Assembly: GCF_002814235.1 (NCBI RefSeq) | Contig: NZ_PHSU01000038.1 | Location: forward strand, 1-64,000 | DNA from: Pseudomonas sp. QS1027 | Lineage (GTDB): Bacteria; Pseudomonadota; Gammaproteobacteria; Pseudomonadales; Pseudomonadaceae | Direction of reading: 5' to 3' | Length of the DNA: 64,000 nt | Shown here: piece by piece, positions 16,778-28,076 of the stretch | Numbering within the stretch: position 1 is the stretch's first letter | Layout: each line of letters starts with the position of its first letter | The notes under the pieces: generated by a model | Told to the model about the DNA's origin: nothing | Seen by the model: only the letters and a program-made list of their open reading frames with translations | Databases searched by the model: none | Position numbers and translations under genes: made by a program

Positions 16778-18493
16778 TTAAAGGAAGAAATCCATACGGA
16801 AATAGATCGGTGCTTCGCGTTCGGTGATCGGCGCCGGTCGCTCCAGGGAATTGGCGAACGTCACGGTGGCGGCGAGGTGCTTGCCCCGGGCAAACAGCTC
16901 AATCGAGTCGCTGGTCATGCGCCCATGCTGTTCAGCGCTGTAGCGCCCATTGCGAATCACGCCCTGGTCGTAACCGATACTGGTGCCGTACTCGGAAAGC
17001 ACAGGCTCTAGCCAGTCCCAGGTCACTGGCCGGCTCCAGCGCAGGTCATTGCGCCAGTAACCGCCGCTGTCGCCGGACAACGTCTGATCCTTGTAGCCAC
17101 GAATGGAAGACTGCCCGCCCAGGCTCATGCGCTGTGTGCTGAACAGCACGTCATTGGTGCGCTGGCCGGTCATCAGGCTGCTGAAGCTGAACGACTCGCC
17201 CCACAATTTGAACGGTTGCAGGAAGCTGACCGTGGCGGTGTATTTGCGATAACGGGCGTCGGGCAAGCCCTGCGTGAAATTCGCGACATTGTCCTGGGCA
17301 TCAAAGGCACTGATGCCATCTTGCATCCCCAGGTCGAGGTTGACGAAGGCGCTGCCGATCCGCCGACCATGGTTGATGCCGAACTGCGCTTCGCTCAGGC
17401 GGTTGCTGCTCTGGGCCAGCTTGCTGCCTTCGATAAAGTTATTGGTGCGCAAGGTACTCAGGCCGCTACTGAGCGAGGTCTTGCTCAGGGCGTCACGGTA
17501 AATCACCCGCTCCAGTTTCACCTGCTGGTTCTGGCTGTCACCGGTCTGCTGGAAGTTGAAACCGTTGGCCTGAGCCTGGGAGCGGTAGTCGCTTTCGCTG
17601 TAGGTGTAGCTAAGGTTCCACCAGCCAAATGGCAGGTTGTAATAGAGCATGGCGTTGCGCGAGTTCTTCGTTTGGTCGCTGACCACATCATGGCCGGCGC
17701 GCAAGGACAGCTGATCAGCCAGCCCCAACGGATTGTCCCAATCGAAGGTCGTTCCGGCCTGTTGCTCGCCCGTGCTGCGCTGGCCATCGTTACCGTAGGA
17801 AAGCCCAGCCCGCCAAGGTTTCTGCGGGGTATTCTTGACCAGCACCTCGCTGCCACCGACTTCCTTGCCCGGCGCCAACTCCATCTGCGCCTGGTTCGAC
17901 GGCAGGCGGTTCAGTTGGTCGACCATCTGCTCGATCTCGCGCAGATTGAGCAACTCACCCTGCTTGCCCGGAAAACTCATCGCCAGTTCGCGATCGGACA
18001 GGCCGCTGCCGTCGGCACCCTTCAAGCCTTCGAGTTTGCCCTCGACCACCAGCACTTTCAGGTTGCCCGTGGACAGGTCCTGCTGCGGCAGATAGGCGCG
18101 GCTGGTGACCAGGCCTTTCTCGATGTAGCGATCAGTGATGACCTTGAGCAACTCATTGAGCTGCGGCACACCCAGGCACTGGCCAATGTAAGGCTTGAGC
18201 AGGCGTTCGCGCTCGCCCGCGGACAGGGCGTCGGCACCTTGCAGGTCAACGCTCTTGATCGGGAAACAGCGGGTATCGGCCGGGGCCGTTGGCGACATGG
18301 GAGCCGCCGCTTTACCGGGCAGTTCCTTGAGTTCTTCGAGACGGCGCCGCTGCTCTTCCAGCAGACGGTCCTGGCGATCACGGATCAGGTCGGTGTCACC
18401 CGGAGTGGGTGCCGCATGGGCTGCGCCGAAAGTGCCCAGACAAAATACAGCGGACAGCAGACCACGCCTCGTCCTGAGTGCCAAAACCCACAT
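16778..18493 (-). CDS. TpsB outer-membrane transporter (CdiB/FhaC/ShlB family)
   Basis: This 571-residue protein fits the usual ShlB/FhaC length. A signal peptide occupies residues 1-27 (GLLSAVFCLGTFGAAHA). An N-terminal helix and linker rich in Arg/Glu follow (DRLLEEQRRRLEELKEL), then POTRA domains around residues 75-220, then a beta-barrel ending in a terminal phenylalanine (YFRMDFFL-type end). The conserved lid-loop motif appears as IRGY, the family's VRGY, in GGQSSIRGYKDQ. The start at 18493 has AGAGGG eight bases upstream. It is the first gene of the operon, 36 nt before tpsA, and should export that protein across the outer membrane to the cell surface. The order transporter-exoprotein-immunity matches the E. 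coli-type cdiBAI arrangement. Confidence 0.95.
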   Translation of the reverse strand: MWVLALRTRRGLLSAVFCLGTFGAAHAAPTPGDTDLIRDRQDRLLEEQRRRLEELKELPGKAAAPMSPTAPADTRCFPIKSVDLQGADALSAGERERLLKPYIGQCLGVPQLNELLKVITDRYIEKGLVTSRAYLPQQDLSTGNLKVLVVEGKLEGLKGADGSGLSDRELAMSFPGKQGELLNLREIEQMVDQLNRLPSNQAQMELAPGKEVGGSEVLVKNTPQKPWRAGLSYGNDGQRSTGEQQAGTTFDWDNPLGLADQLSLRAGHDVVSDQTKNSRNAMLYYNLPFGWWNLSYTYSESDYRSQAQANGFNFQQTGDSQNQQVKLERVIYRDALSKTSLSSGLSTLRTNNFIEGSKLAQSSNRLSEAQFGINHGRRIGSAFVNLDLGMQDGISAFDAQDNVANFTQGLPDARYRKYTATVSFLQPFKLWGESFSFSSLMTGQRTNDVLFSTQRMSLGGQSSIRGYKDQTLSGDSGGYWRNDLRWSRPVTWDWLEPVLSEYGTSIGYDQGVIRNGRYSAEQHGRMTSDSIELFARGKHLAATVTFANSLERPAPITEREAPIYFRMDFFL

Positions 18494-18549
18494 CGCAGAT
18501 CCCTCTAAATGGCCTTATGCCATCAACGGGGCGCGATCATAGGGTGGCT

Positions 18550-18570
18550 ATTTAATGGCGCCAATTAAAT
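18550..18570. promoter_or_regulatory. Inverted repeat in the AT-rich promoter region of the tpsB-tpsA operon
   Basis: The arms ATTTAAT (18550-18556) and ATTAAAT (18564-18570) flank GGCGCCA. They lie about 60 bp upstream of the tpsB start, in a conspicuously AT-rich patch (18540-18600) between GC-rich genes. This could be an operator or part of the promoter; the binding protein is unknown. Confidence 0.4.
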
Positions 18571-18705
18571 GTATCAAATCATTTCAATCAAGACACAAAC
18601 AGTCAGGCCTTGGTGGCCGATGCCCCAACTGGGTTGCATGTTCATGATCGGGATTCCCGTAGAGCCCCCTTCCAGACCCAATCCACTGGCAGAGCCCCAC
18701 AAACA

Positions 18706-18732
18706 CAAACCCCGCCTTTTCAGCGGGGTTTG
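18706..18732. terminator. Rho-independent terminator after the DUF2058 gene
   Basis: A perfect 10-bp stem, CAAACCCCGC / GCGGGGTTTG, with a 7-nt loop lies 14 nt beyond the stop of the minus-strand DUF2058 gene. Short T-rich text on both sides would let it act in either direction. It separates the housekeeping operon from the CDI promoter. Confidence 0.8.
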
Positions 18733-18746
18733 TTGTTTTCAGCCGG

Positions 18747-19292
18747 TTACCACATCAGATCGTCAGGGATCTGGTAGGCCGCGTACGGATCATCCTCATC
18801 CGGCACCTGGGCTTCGCTCAGGACGTTGAGCTGGACGATACGCTCAGGGGCCCGCTCCTGGATCTTCAGCGCCGCTTCACGGGGGATCACCTCGTAGCCG
18901 CCACCGTGATGGACGATCGCCAGGGAGCCGTTGCTCAGCTTGTTGCGCATCAAGGTGTTGACCGACAGGCGCTTGACCTTCTTGTCGTCGACGAAGTTGT
19001 AGTAGTCCTCGGTGGTCAGCTTGGGCAGGCGCGAGGTTTCGATCAATTGCTTGACCTGGGCCGCACGGGCCTTGGCCTCGACCTTTTCCTGCTGCTGGCG
19101 GTTCAGCTCCTGGTCGCGTTTGACCTTCTCGGCCTGCGCTTCCTGGGCCAGGCGCGCCTGGGTGTCGTCAGCCTCGATCTGGCCCTTGTGGACCAGGCGC
19201 TGCTGCTTCTGTTTCTCTTTGCCGACCTGTTTGGCCTGCTTCTGGTTGACCAGTCCTGCTTTGAGCAACTGGTCGCGAAGGGAAAGACTCAT
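18747..19292 (-). CDS. DUF2058 (YaiL-like) protein
   Basis: 181 residues, matching the DUF2058 family in length and layout. The N-terminal motif LSLRDQLLKAGLVN is followed by a highly charged Lys/Gln/Glu-rich coiled-coil region (about 20-90) and a conserved C-terminal domain with YNFVDDKKVKRL and GSLAIV. It is cytoplasmic. The family is described as nucleoprotein- or polynucleotide-associated, and its molecular role is unsettled. It lies 25 nt downstream of mazG on the same strand and is followed by a strong hairpin terminator, so it probably ends the relA-mazG region transcripts. Confidence 0.85.
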   Translation of the reverse strand: MSLSLRDQLLKAGLVNQKQAKQVGKEKQKQQRLVHKGQIEADDTQARLAQEAQAEKVKRDQELNRQQQEKVEAKARAAQVKQLIETSRLPKLTTEDYYNFVDDKKVKRLSVNTLMRNKLSNGSLAIVHHGGGYEVIPREAALKIQERAPERIVQLNVLSEAQVPDEDDPYAAYQIPDDLMW

Positions 19293-19317
19293 GGTGCTTA
19301 CTCACTTGGGCAACGGC

Positions 19318-20151
19318 TCAGCCGCAGCTGGGCCTATTCTTTTCCTGACGTTTGGCTTCGCCCCACAAGGCGTCCAACTCTTCGAGGGTGCAATCTTCCA
19401 TGGGACGGTGGGTGTCGCGCAATGCCTGTTCGATAAAACGGAAACGTCTGTCGAATTTGCCATTGGCGCCCCGCAAGGCATTTTCCGGGTCGACCTTGAG
19501 GTGCCGGGCCAGGTTGACCACCGCAAACAGCAGGTCGCCGACTTCATCGGTGATCGCCGCCGGGTCGTTGTCGGCCATGGCTTCGAGCACTTCGTCGAGC
19601 TCTTCGCGAATCTTGTCCACCACCGGCAAGGCGTCCGACCAGTCGAAACCGACCGTGGCCGCGCGCTTCTGCAGCTTCGCCGCCCAGGACAATGCCGGCA
19701 ACGCGGCCGGGACATCGTCGAGCAGGGACAATTGCTCAGGAGCGCGGTGGTTCTCGGCGCGCTCTTGCGCCTTGATCTCTTCCCAGCGCAGCTTGACCTG
19801 TTCCTCGCTCAGTCGCGGCAGGTCCAGCGGTGCATAGAGATCGCCGGTGGGAAAGACGTGGGGGTGACGACGAATCAGCTTGCGGGTGATGTTGTCGACC
19901 ACGCCGTCGAATTCGAAGCGCCCTTCTTCCCGGGCCAGTTGGCTGTAATAGACCACCTGGAACAACAAGTCGCCCAGCTCACCCTGCAAGTGCTCGAAGT
20001 CGCTGCGCTCGATGGCGTCGGCGACTTCGTAAGCCTCCTCCAGGGTGTAGGGGACAATCGTCGCGTAGGTCTGCTTGATGTCCCAGGGACAGCCGTATTG
20101 CGGGTCGCGCAGACGGGCCATGAGGTGGAGCAGGTCTTGAAGGCTGTACAT
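19318..20151 (-). CDS. mazG: Nucleoside triphosphate pyrophosphohydrolase MazG
   Basis: 277 residues with two tandem MazG-type helical domains. The first holds EEAYEVADAI and GELGDLLFQVVY, and the second EELDEVLEAM and EVGDLLFAVVNLARH; the ExxE...ExxD metal-binding pattern is visible in both. The enzyme hydrolyses NTPs and dNTPs to monophosphates and pyrophosphate, cleaning non-canonical nucleotides; in E. coli it is also linked to (p)ppGpp control. The ATG at 20151 is preferred over an in-frame TTG one codon earlier. It lies downstream of relA on the same strand, separated by a REP pair, a long-known mazG-relA neighbourhood. Confidence 0.95.
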   Translation of the reverse strand: MYSLQDLLHLMARLRDPQYGCPWDIKQTYATIVPYTLEEAYEVADAIERSDFEHLQGELGDLLFQVVYYSQLAREEGRFEFDGVVDNITRKLIRRHPHVFPTGDLYAPLDLPRLSEEQVKLRWEEIKAQERAENHRAPEQLSLLDDVPAALPALSWAAKLQKRAATVGFDWSDALPVVDKIREELDEVLEAMADNDPAAITDEVGDLLFAVVNLARHLKVDPENALRGANGKFDRRFRFIEQALRDTHRPMEDCTLEELDALWGEAKRQEKNRPSCG

Positions 20152-20199
20152 CAATGATCTCGTTCGGTTCTGTCACACCCTGGAAAACGCCGCGAACCT

Positions 20200-20285
20200 T
20201 GTAGGAGCGGCCGGTCGACGCTCGATTGCCCGCGAAGCTTTTGGCGCCCTCAAGGACGCCTTCGCGGGCAAGCCCTGCGCCTACA
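20200..20285. repeat. REP inverted pair (REPIN) between relA and mazG
   Basis: It begins with TGTAGGAGCGG and ends with GCGCCTACA. The inner arms TTGCCCGCGAAG and CTTCGCGGGCAA are inverted copies. It belongs to the 'GGGCTTGCCCGCGAA' sequence class of Pseudomonas REPs, also seen at 35177-35267, with a diverged left arm. Confidence 0.85.
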
Positions 20286-20315
20286 GTTTTGCGGCGTATT
20301 CAAGGCCGCGGATGA

Positions 20316-22559
20316 TCAAGGAGTGCGATTGCGCCGGGTTTCGATAATGTTCGGCAACTGGGAAATCCGCCCCAGCAACCGCCCCAGAGCATCCAACCCC
20401 GGAATCTCGATGGTCAGGGACATCAACGCGGTGTTGTCCTCCTTGTTCGAGCGGGTGTTGACCGCCAGTACGTTGATCCGCTCGTTGAGCAACACCTGGG
20501 ACACGTCACGCAGCAGACCGGAACGGTCGTAGGCGCGGATGATGATGTCCACCGGATACGTCAGCACTGGCACCGGCCCCCAGCTGACCTGGATGATCCG
20601 CTCCGGCTCGCGCCCACCGAGTTGCAGCACCGCGGCGCAGTCCTGACGGTGAATGCTCACGCCGCGGCCCTGGGTGATGTAACCGACGATGGCGTCCCCC
20701 GGCAACGGCTGGCAGCAGCCGGCCATCTGGGTCATCAGGTTGCCGACGCCCTGGATCTGGATATCGCCACGTTTGCCCGGTTTGTAACCCGTGGCCTTGC
20801 GCGGAATCAGTTCCAGCTGTTCGTTGCCGCGCTCCGGTTCCACCAGTTGCTGCGCGGCATTGACCAGTTGCGCCAGGCGCAGGTCGCCCGCGCCGAGGGC
20901 GGCGAACATGTCCTCGGCGGTTTTCATGTTGGCCTTGTCGGCCAGCTTGTCGAAATCCACCTGCGGCAGGCCCAGGCGCGCCAACTCGCGTTCGAGCAAG
21001 GTCTTGCCGGCCGCGACGTTCTGGTCGCGGGCCTGCAACTTGAACCAGTGGACAATCTTCGCCCGTGCCCGGGACGTGGTGATATAGCCCAGGTTCGGGT
21101 TCAGCCAGTCACGGCTCGGCGTACCGTGCTTGCTGGTGATGATCTCCACCTGCTCGCCGGTCTGCAGGCTGTAGTTGAGCGGCACGATCCGCCCGTTGAT
21201 CTTCGCGCCCCGGCAGTTGTGGCCGATCTCGGTGTGTACCCGATAGGCGAAGTCCAGCGGTGTCGAGCCCTTGGGCAGGTCGATGGCATGGCCGTCAGGG
21301 GTGAAGATATAGACCCGATCCGGCTCGATATCGACCCGCAGTTGCTCGGCCAAACCACCGATATCCCCCAGCTCTTCGTGCCACTCGAGCACCTGACGCA
21401 GCCAGGAGATTTTCTCTTCGTAGTGATTGGAGCCGGATTTGACGTCGGTACCTTTGTACTTCCAGTGCGCGCAAACCCCCAGCTCAGCCTCTTCGTGCAT
21501 GGCATGGGTGCGGATCTGCACTTCCAGGACCTTGCCTTCCGGACCGATCACCGCCGTGTGCAACGAGCGGTAGCCGTTCTCTTTCGGGTTGGCGATGTAG
21601 TCGTCGAACTCTTTCGGAATATGCCGCCACAAGGTGTGGACGATGCCGAGCGCGGTGTAGCAGTCGCGCATTTCCGGCACCAGCACGCGAACCGCGCGCA
21701 CATCGTAGATCTGGCTGAACTCCAGGCCCTTGCGCTGCATTTTTCGCCAGATCGAATAGATGTGCTTGGCCCGGCCGCTGATATCGGCCTTGACCCCGGT
21801 GGCGAGCAATTCGTTTTCCAGCTGGTTCATCACCTCGCTGATAAAACGCTCACGGTCCAACCGCCGCTCGTGCAGCAACTTGGCGATCTGCTTGTACTGG
21901 TCGGGCTCCAGGTAACGGAACGACAGGTCTTCCAGTTCCCACTTGATATGGCCGATGCCCAGGCGGTGTGCCAGGGGGGCGTAGATATCGAAGACTTCGC
22001 GGGCGACACGGTTGCGCTTCTCGTCGTCGGCGGTCTTCACCGCGCGGATCGCGCAGGTGCGCTCGGCCAGCTTGATCAAGGCCACGCGGACATCGTCGAC
22101 CATGGCGACCAGCATCTTGCGCAGGTTTTCCACCTGCGTCTGGCTGCCCAGTACCTGGGACTGGCGTGGACTGAGGCTGGCACTGATGGCGGCCATGCGC
22201 AGCACGCCGTCGATCAGCTTGGCCACCACCGGGCCGAATTTCTGGCTGACCGCGGCCAGGGGAATCTGCCCCTCGCGCACGCAGCGATACAGCACCGCCG
22301 CCACCAGCGAATCCTGGTCCAGCTTGAGGTCGGCGAGAATCTCGGCGATCTCCAGGCCGGTGCTGAAACTGGAACCGCCTTCGGGCCAGAGGTTCTGGGC
22401 CGCGTTGGTCTGTTGTTCGGCAAGCCGTGCGTATTCGCAGGCTTGTTTCAAGGCTTCACGGTCCAGCGCCAGATCGACGCTCACCGTATGATCGAGCCAT
22501 GCCTCGAGATTGATACTGCCGTCGGTGTTGATCGGCTGGTGTGCTCTCACCTGTACCAT
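20316..22559 (-). CDS. relA: GTP pyrophosphokinase RelA (ppGpp synthetase I)
   Basis: 747 residues, full length for RelA. The N-terminal region is the degenerate hydrolase domain: the HD motif is missing (VLYRCVREGQ where SpoT has an HD-containing helix), so this is the synthetase-only paralogue. The synthetase domain holds NPKENGYRSLHTAV. A TGS domain follows (FTPDGHAIDLPKGSTPLDFAY), then a zinc-finger-like segment (MAGCCQPLPGD) and a C-terminal ACT domain. It makes (p)ppGpp from GTP/GDP and ATP on ribosomes carrying uncharged tRNA and drives the stringent response. It is followed by mazG on the same strand and preceded by rlmD after about 120 nt. Confidence 0.97.
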   Translation of the reverse strand: MVQVRAHQPINTDGSINLEAWLDHTVSVDLALDREALKQACEYARLAEQQTNAAQNLWPEGGSSFSTGLEIAEILADLKLDQDSLVAAVLYRCVREGQIPLAAVSQKFGPVVAKLIDGVLRMAAISASLSPRQSQVLGSQTQVENLRKMLVAMVDDVRVALIKLAERTCAIRAVKTADDEKRNRVAREVFDIYAPLAHRLGIGHIKWELEDLSFRYLEPDQYKQIAKLLHERRLDRERFISEVMNQLENELLATGVKADISGRAKHIYSIWRKMQRKGLEFSQIYDVRAVRVLVPEMRDCYTALGIVHTLWRHIPKEFDDYIANPKENGYRSLHTAVIGPEGKVLEVQIRTHAMHEEAELGVCAHWKYKGTDVKSGSNHYEEKISWLRQVLEWHEELGDIGGLAEQLRVDIEPDRVYIFTPDGHAIDLPKGSTPLDFAYRVHTEIGHNCRGAKINGRIVPLNYSLQTGEQVEIITSKHGTPSRDWLNPNLGYITTSRARAKIVHWFKLQARDQNVAAGKTLLERELARLGLPQVDFDKLADKANMKTAEDMFAALGAGDLRLAQLVNAAQQLVEPERGNEQLELIPRKATGYKPGKRGDIQIQGVGNLMTQMAGCCQPLPGDAIVGYITQGRGVSIHRQDCAAVLQLGGREPERIIQVSWGPVPVLTYPVDIIIRAYDRSGLLRDVSQVLLNERINVLAVNTRSNKEDNTALMSLTIEIPGLDALGRLLGRISQLPNIIETRRNRTP

Positions 22560-22678
22560 CTTGCTTACCTTCCCTACGACGCAGATTCAATGCGTCAAAA
22601 TCGCTGACCTGTTGTGGCCCCCGCAGTCTGGCTGGGCTGACAGAATGCGGCGGCGGTCAGTCGGACCAGACGAGCATC

Positions 22679-24031
22679 CTAGCTCGCTTCAAATAACGCC
22701 ATGGCCTCGACATGCGCGGTCTGCGGAAACATATCGAGGATCCCGGCACGTTTTAACCGGTAGCCCTGCTTGATCAATTCAACCGTGTCCCTCGCCAGCG
22801 TCGCCGGGTTGCAGGACACGTACACCAACCGTTCGGCCCCCAGGGCGGCGAGCTTGCCCACCACCTCGAACGCACCGTCACGGGGTGGGTCCAAGAGTAC
22901 CGCAGAAAAGCCGTCTTTGGCCCAACCGGCATCACTCAAAGGCAGGGACAAATCGGCCTGAAAAAAATGCGCGTTATGCAGATTATTGCTCAAGGCATTG
23001 GCGGCCGCACGTTCGACCATGGTCGCCACGCCCTCCACCGCCACCACTTCACGCACCTGGCGGGCCAGGGGCAAGGCAAAGTTGCCGAGCCCGCAGAACA
23101 GGTCCAGGACCCGTTCATCGGCAGCCGGCTTCAGCCAGTCCAGCGCCTGGGCGACCATGGCCTCGTTGACCCCGGCATTGACCTGGACAAAGTCCCCCGG
23201 CCGATACGCCAGTTCCAGATCCCAGGTCTCCAGGCGATAGCCCAGCGGCAACGACGGGTCTACCGGTTGCGGGCCATCTTCGCCATGCAACCAGAGTTGC
23301 GCGTCATGGGCCCTGCAAAATTCCTGTAGTACTTGCAGGTCCTGCGCCGACAACGGCGCCATATGCCGCAGCAACACCGCCACCGCCGAACCGCTGAACA
23401 ATTCCACATGGCCGAGGGCCTGGGGTTTGCTCAAGCGCCGCAGCATGGCCGGCAATTCACGCATCAACGGTTGCAAGGCCTGTACCAGCACCGGGCAGTC
23501 GTCGATGGCAACGATATCCTGGCTGGAGGCGGCGCGAAAACCGACCTCCAGGGTCTTGCCCTTGGCGTCCCAGCGCACGGCCACGCGGGCCCGTCGCCGA
23601 TAGCCGAACTCCGGACCGGTCAGGGGCACCGCCCACTCCAGGGGTTCGACGCCCGCGACACGGGACAGTTGCTCGGCGAGCATGCTCTGTTTCAGGGCGA
23701 GCTGGTCGTCGTGGGGCATATGTTGCACGCTGCAACCACCACAACGCCCGGCATGGGCGCAGGGCGCAGGGCGACGCCGATCACTGGCGAGGAACACCCG
23801 TTCAGTGCGCGCCTCGACCACCTTGCCATGGGCACCCAACACCCGCGCTTCGACTTCTTCACCGGCGAGGGCACCGGTGACGAACCAGGTGCGGCCTTCA
23901 ATAAAGGCAATGCCCCGGCCGTCGTTGGACAGCCGCTCGATGGTCAGGCGCTGCTTCTTGCCCGTCGGCACTTGTGGTGCCCGGCTACCACCAGTGGGCT
24001 GGAAGCGCAGGCCGCGTTCATGCTTGGCCAT
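22679..24031 (-). CDS. rlmD: 23S rRNA (uracil-1939-C5)-methyltransferase RlmD
   Basis: 450 residues. The N-terminal TRAM domain (QRLTIERLSNDGRGIAF) is followed by the 4Fe-4S cluster cysteines CAHAGRCGGC plus CPVL, and then the SAM-dependent methyltransferase domain. That domain holds DLFCGLGNFALPLA (SAM binding), LLDPPRDGA, and the catalytic cysteine in YVSCNPATLARD. The enzyme methylates U1939 of 23S rRNA using SAM. Its ATG overlaps the cysM stop codon by one base (TGATG), which implies a cysM-rlmD transcript with coupled translation. The old name is rumA/ygcA. Confidence 0.97.
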   Translation of the reverse strand: MAKHERGLRFQPTGGSRAPQVPTGKKQRLTIERLSNDGRGIAFIEGRTWFVTGALAGEEVEARVLGAHGKVVEARTERVFLASDRRRPAPCAHAGRCGGCSVQHMPHDDQLALKQSMLAEQLSRVAGVEPLEWAVPLTGPEFGYRRRARVAVRWDAKGKTLEVGFRAASSQDIVAIDDCPVLVQALQPLMRELPAMLRRLSKPQALGHVELFSGSAVAVLLRHMAPLSAQDLQVLQEFCRAHDAQLWLHGEDGPQPVDPSLPLGYRLETWDLELAYRPGDFVQVNAGVNEAMVAQALDWLKPAADERVLDLFCGLGNFALPLARQVREVVAVEGVATMVERAAANALSNNLHNAHFFQADLSLPLSDAGWAKDGFSAVLLDPPRDGAFEVVGKLAALGAERLVYVSCNPATLARDTVELIKQGYRLKRAGILDMFPQTAHVEAMALFEAS

Positions 24032-24933
24032 CAGTTGGGCGCGTCGTAGATGCCGGTCGACAGGTAGCGGTCGCCTCGGTCACAGATGATTGCGACCATC
24101 ACCGCGTTCTCGACTTCGCGGGACAGACGCAACATCGCTGCCACCGCACCACCCGAGGACACACCACAGAAAATCCCTTCTTCACGGGCGAGACGACGCA
24201 TCACGTCCTCCGCCTCTTCCTGGCCCATGTCGACGATACGGTCGACACGGTCGGCCTGGAAAATCTTCGGCAGGTACTCATGGGGCCAGCGGCGGATGCC
24301 CGGAATCGAGGCGCCTTCCATCGGTTGCAGACCGACGATCTGCACCTCGGGGTTCTGCTCTTTCAGGTAGCGCGACACGCCCATGATGGTCCCGGTGGTG
24401 CCCATGGAGCTGACGAAATGGGTGATGGTGCCCTGGGTCTGGCGCCAGATTTCCGGACCGGTGCTGGTGTAGTGGGCTTCGGGGTTGTCGCCATTGGCGA
24501 ACTGGTCGAGCACCTTGCCACGGCCTTCGGCCTGCATGCGCTCGGCCAGGTCACGGGCGCCTTCCATCCCCTCCTCGCGGGTCACCAGGATCAACTCGGC
24601 GCCATAGGCGGTCATCGCCGCCTTGCGTTCGGCGGTGGAGTTGTCCGGCATGATCAGGATCATCTTGTAACCCTTGATCGCGGCTGCCATGGCCAAGGCA
24701 ATCCCGGTGTTGCCCGAGGTGGCTTCGATCAGGGTATCGCCGGCCTGGATCTGCCCACGCAATTCGGCGCGGGTGATCATCGACAGTGCCGGACGATCCT
24801 TGACGGACCCTGCGGGGTTGTTCCCTTCAAGCTTGAGCAACAGGGTATTGCTGGTGGCACCGGGCAGGCGCTGCAAGCGGACCAGGGGCGTGTTGCCGAC
24901 GCAATCGGCGATGGTAGGGTACTGCAAGGTCAT
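24031..24933 (-). CDS. cysM: Cysteine synthase B (O-acetylserine sulfhydrylase) CysM
   Basis: 300 residues from the ATG at 24933 (MTLQYPTIADCVGNTPLV). An upstream in-frame ATG would add 22 residues lacking family similarity and is rejected. The pyridoxal-phosphate lysine is in GNNPAGSVKDRPAL. The substrate loop is EATSGNTGIALA, and the phosphate-binding glycine loop is SSMGTTGTIMGV. It makes cysteine from O-acetylserine and sulfide or thiosulfate in the cytoplasm. It is first in a cysM-rlmD unit and divergent from gacS, the conserved Pseudomonas order. Confidence 0.95.
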   Translation of the reverse strand: MTLQYPTIADCVGNTPLVRLQRLPGATSNTLLLKLEGNNPAGSVKDRPALSMITRAELRGQIQAGDTLIEATSGNTGIALAMAAAIKGYKMILIMPDNSTAERKAAMTAYGAELILVTREEGMEGARDLAERMQAEGRGKVLDQFANGDNPEAHYTSTGPEIWRQTQGTITHFVSSMGTTGTIMGVSRYLKEQNPEVQIVGLQPMEGASIPGIRRWPHEYLPKIFQADRVDRIVDMGQEEAEDVMRRLAREEGIFCGVSSGGAVAAMLRLSREVENAVMVAIICDRGDRYLSTGIYDAPN

Positions 24934-25254
24934 GGCGTATTCGCAATCCAGACTGCGGGGGCTGACATCATACCGGCAAACGTCGGCGCTCCATATCACG
25001 CAAAGTATGGTGCTTATGGCTTATAGGTATAAGCCCCGGACACCTTGTCACCGTCGATTGCCAGAATACTCGGCGAGCCAATGGATACGGGCTGTCTCCC
25101 GGGAGCTGGCGACTGATCATATCCCGGAGAACTTTGCGAGATTTACCCCACCGCAAATGGCTACACTGCGCAGGTGGAGCGGGCGCAGGATGCGCGCGCC
25201 GATAATCGAAGATGGGCGTGTCTGCCGGACGCTGAATCTGACGGAGAGTGTTGC
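24934..25254. other. Divergent intergenic region cysM / gacS
   Basis: A 321-nt region that must hold the cysM and gacS promoters, although no convincing -35/-10 pair stands out. A perfect 7-bp inverted repeat GGCTTAT-AGGT-ATAAGCC lies at 25018-25035 and could be an operator or small hairpin. The run CGGAGAG just before the gacS GTG is its ribosome-binding site. No coding region is supported. Confidence 0.5.
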
Positions 25255-28008
<2,754 letters not shown>

Positions 28009-28076
28009 TCCACGGCAACAGGTTGAATGGACGCCGACGATAGAGTGTCGGCCATCCCCCCGAAAGGAATCCCCCG

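Noticed and set aside
24934..24999. Upstream start for cysM at 24999
   Set aside because: The extra 22 residues do not resemble CysM, whose conserved N-terminus is MTLQYPTI at 24933.
25174..25254. Upstream ATG for gacS at 25174
   Set aside because: The extra 27 residues are unlike the family. The GTG at 25255 has a good ribosome-binding site and gives the usual 917 residues.
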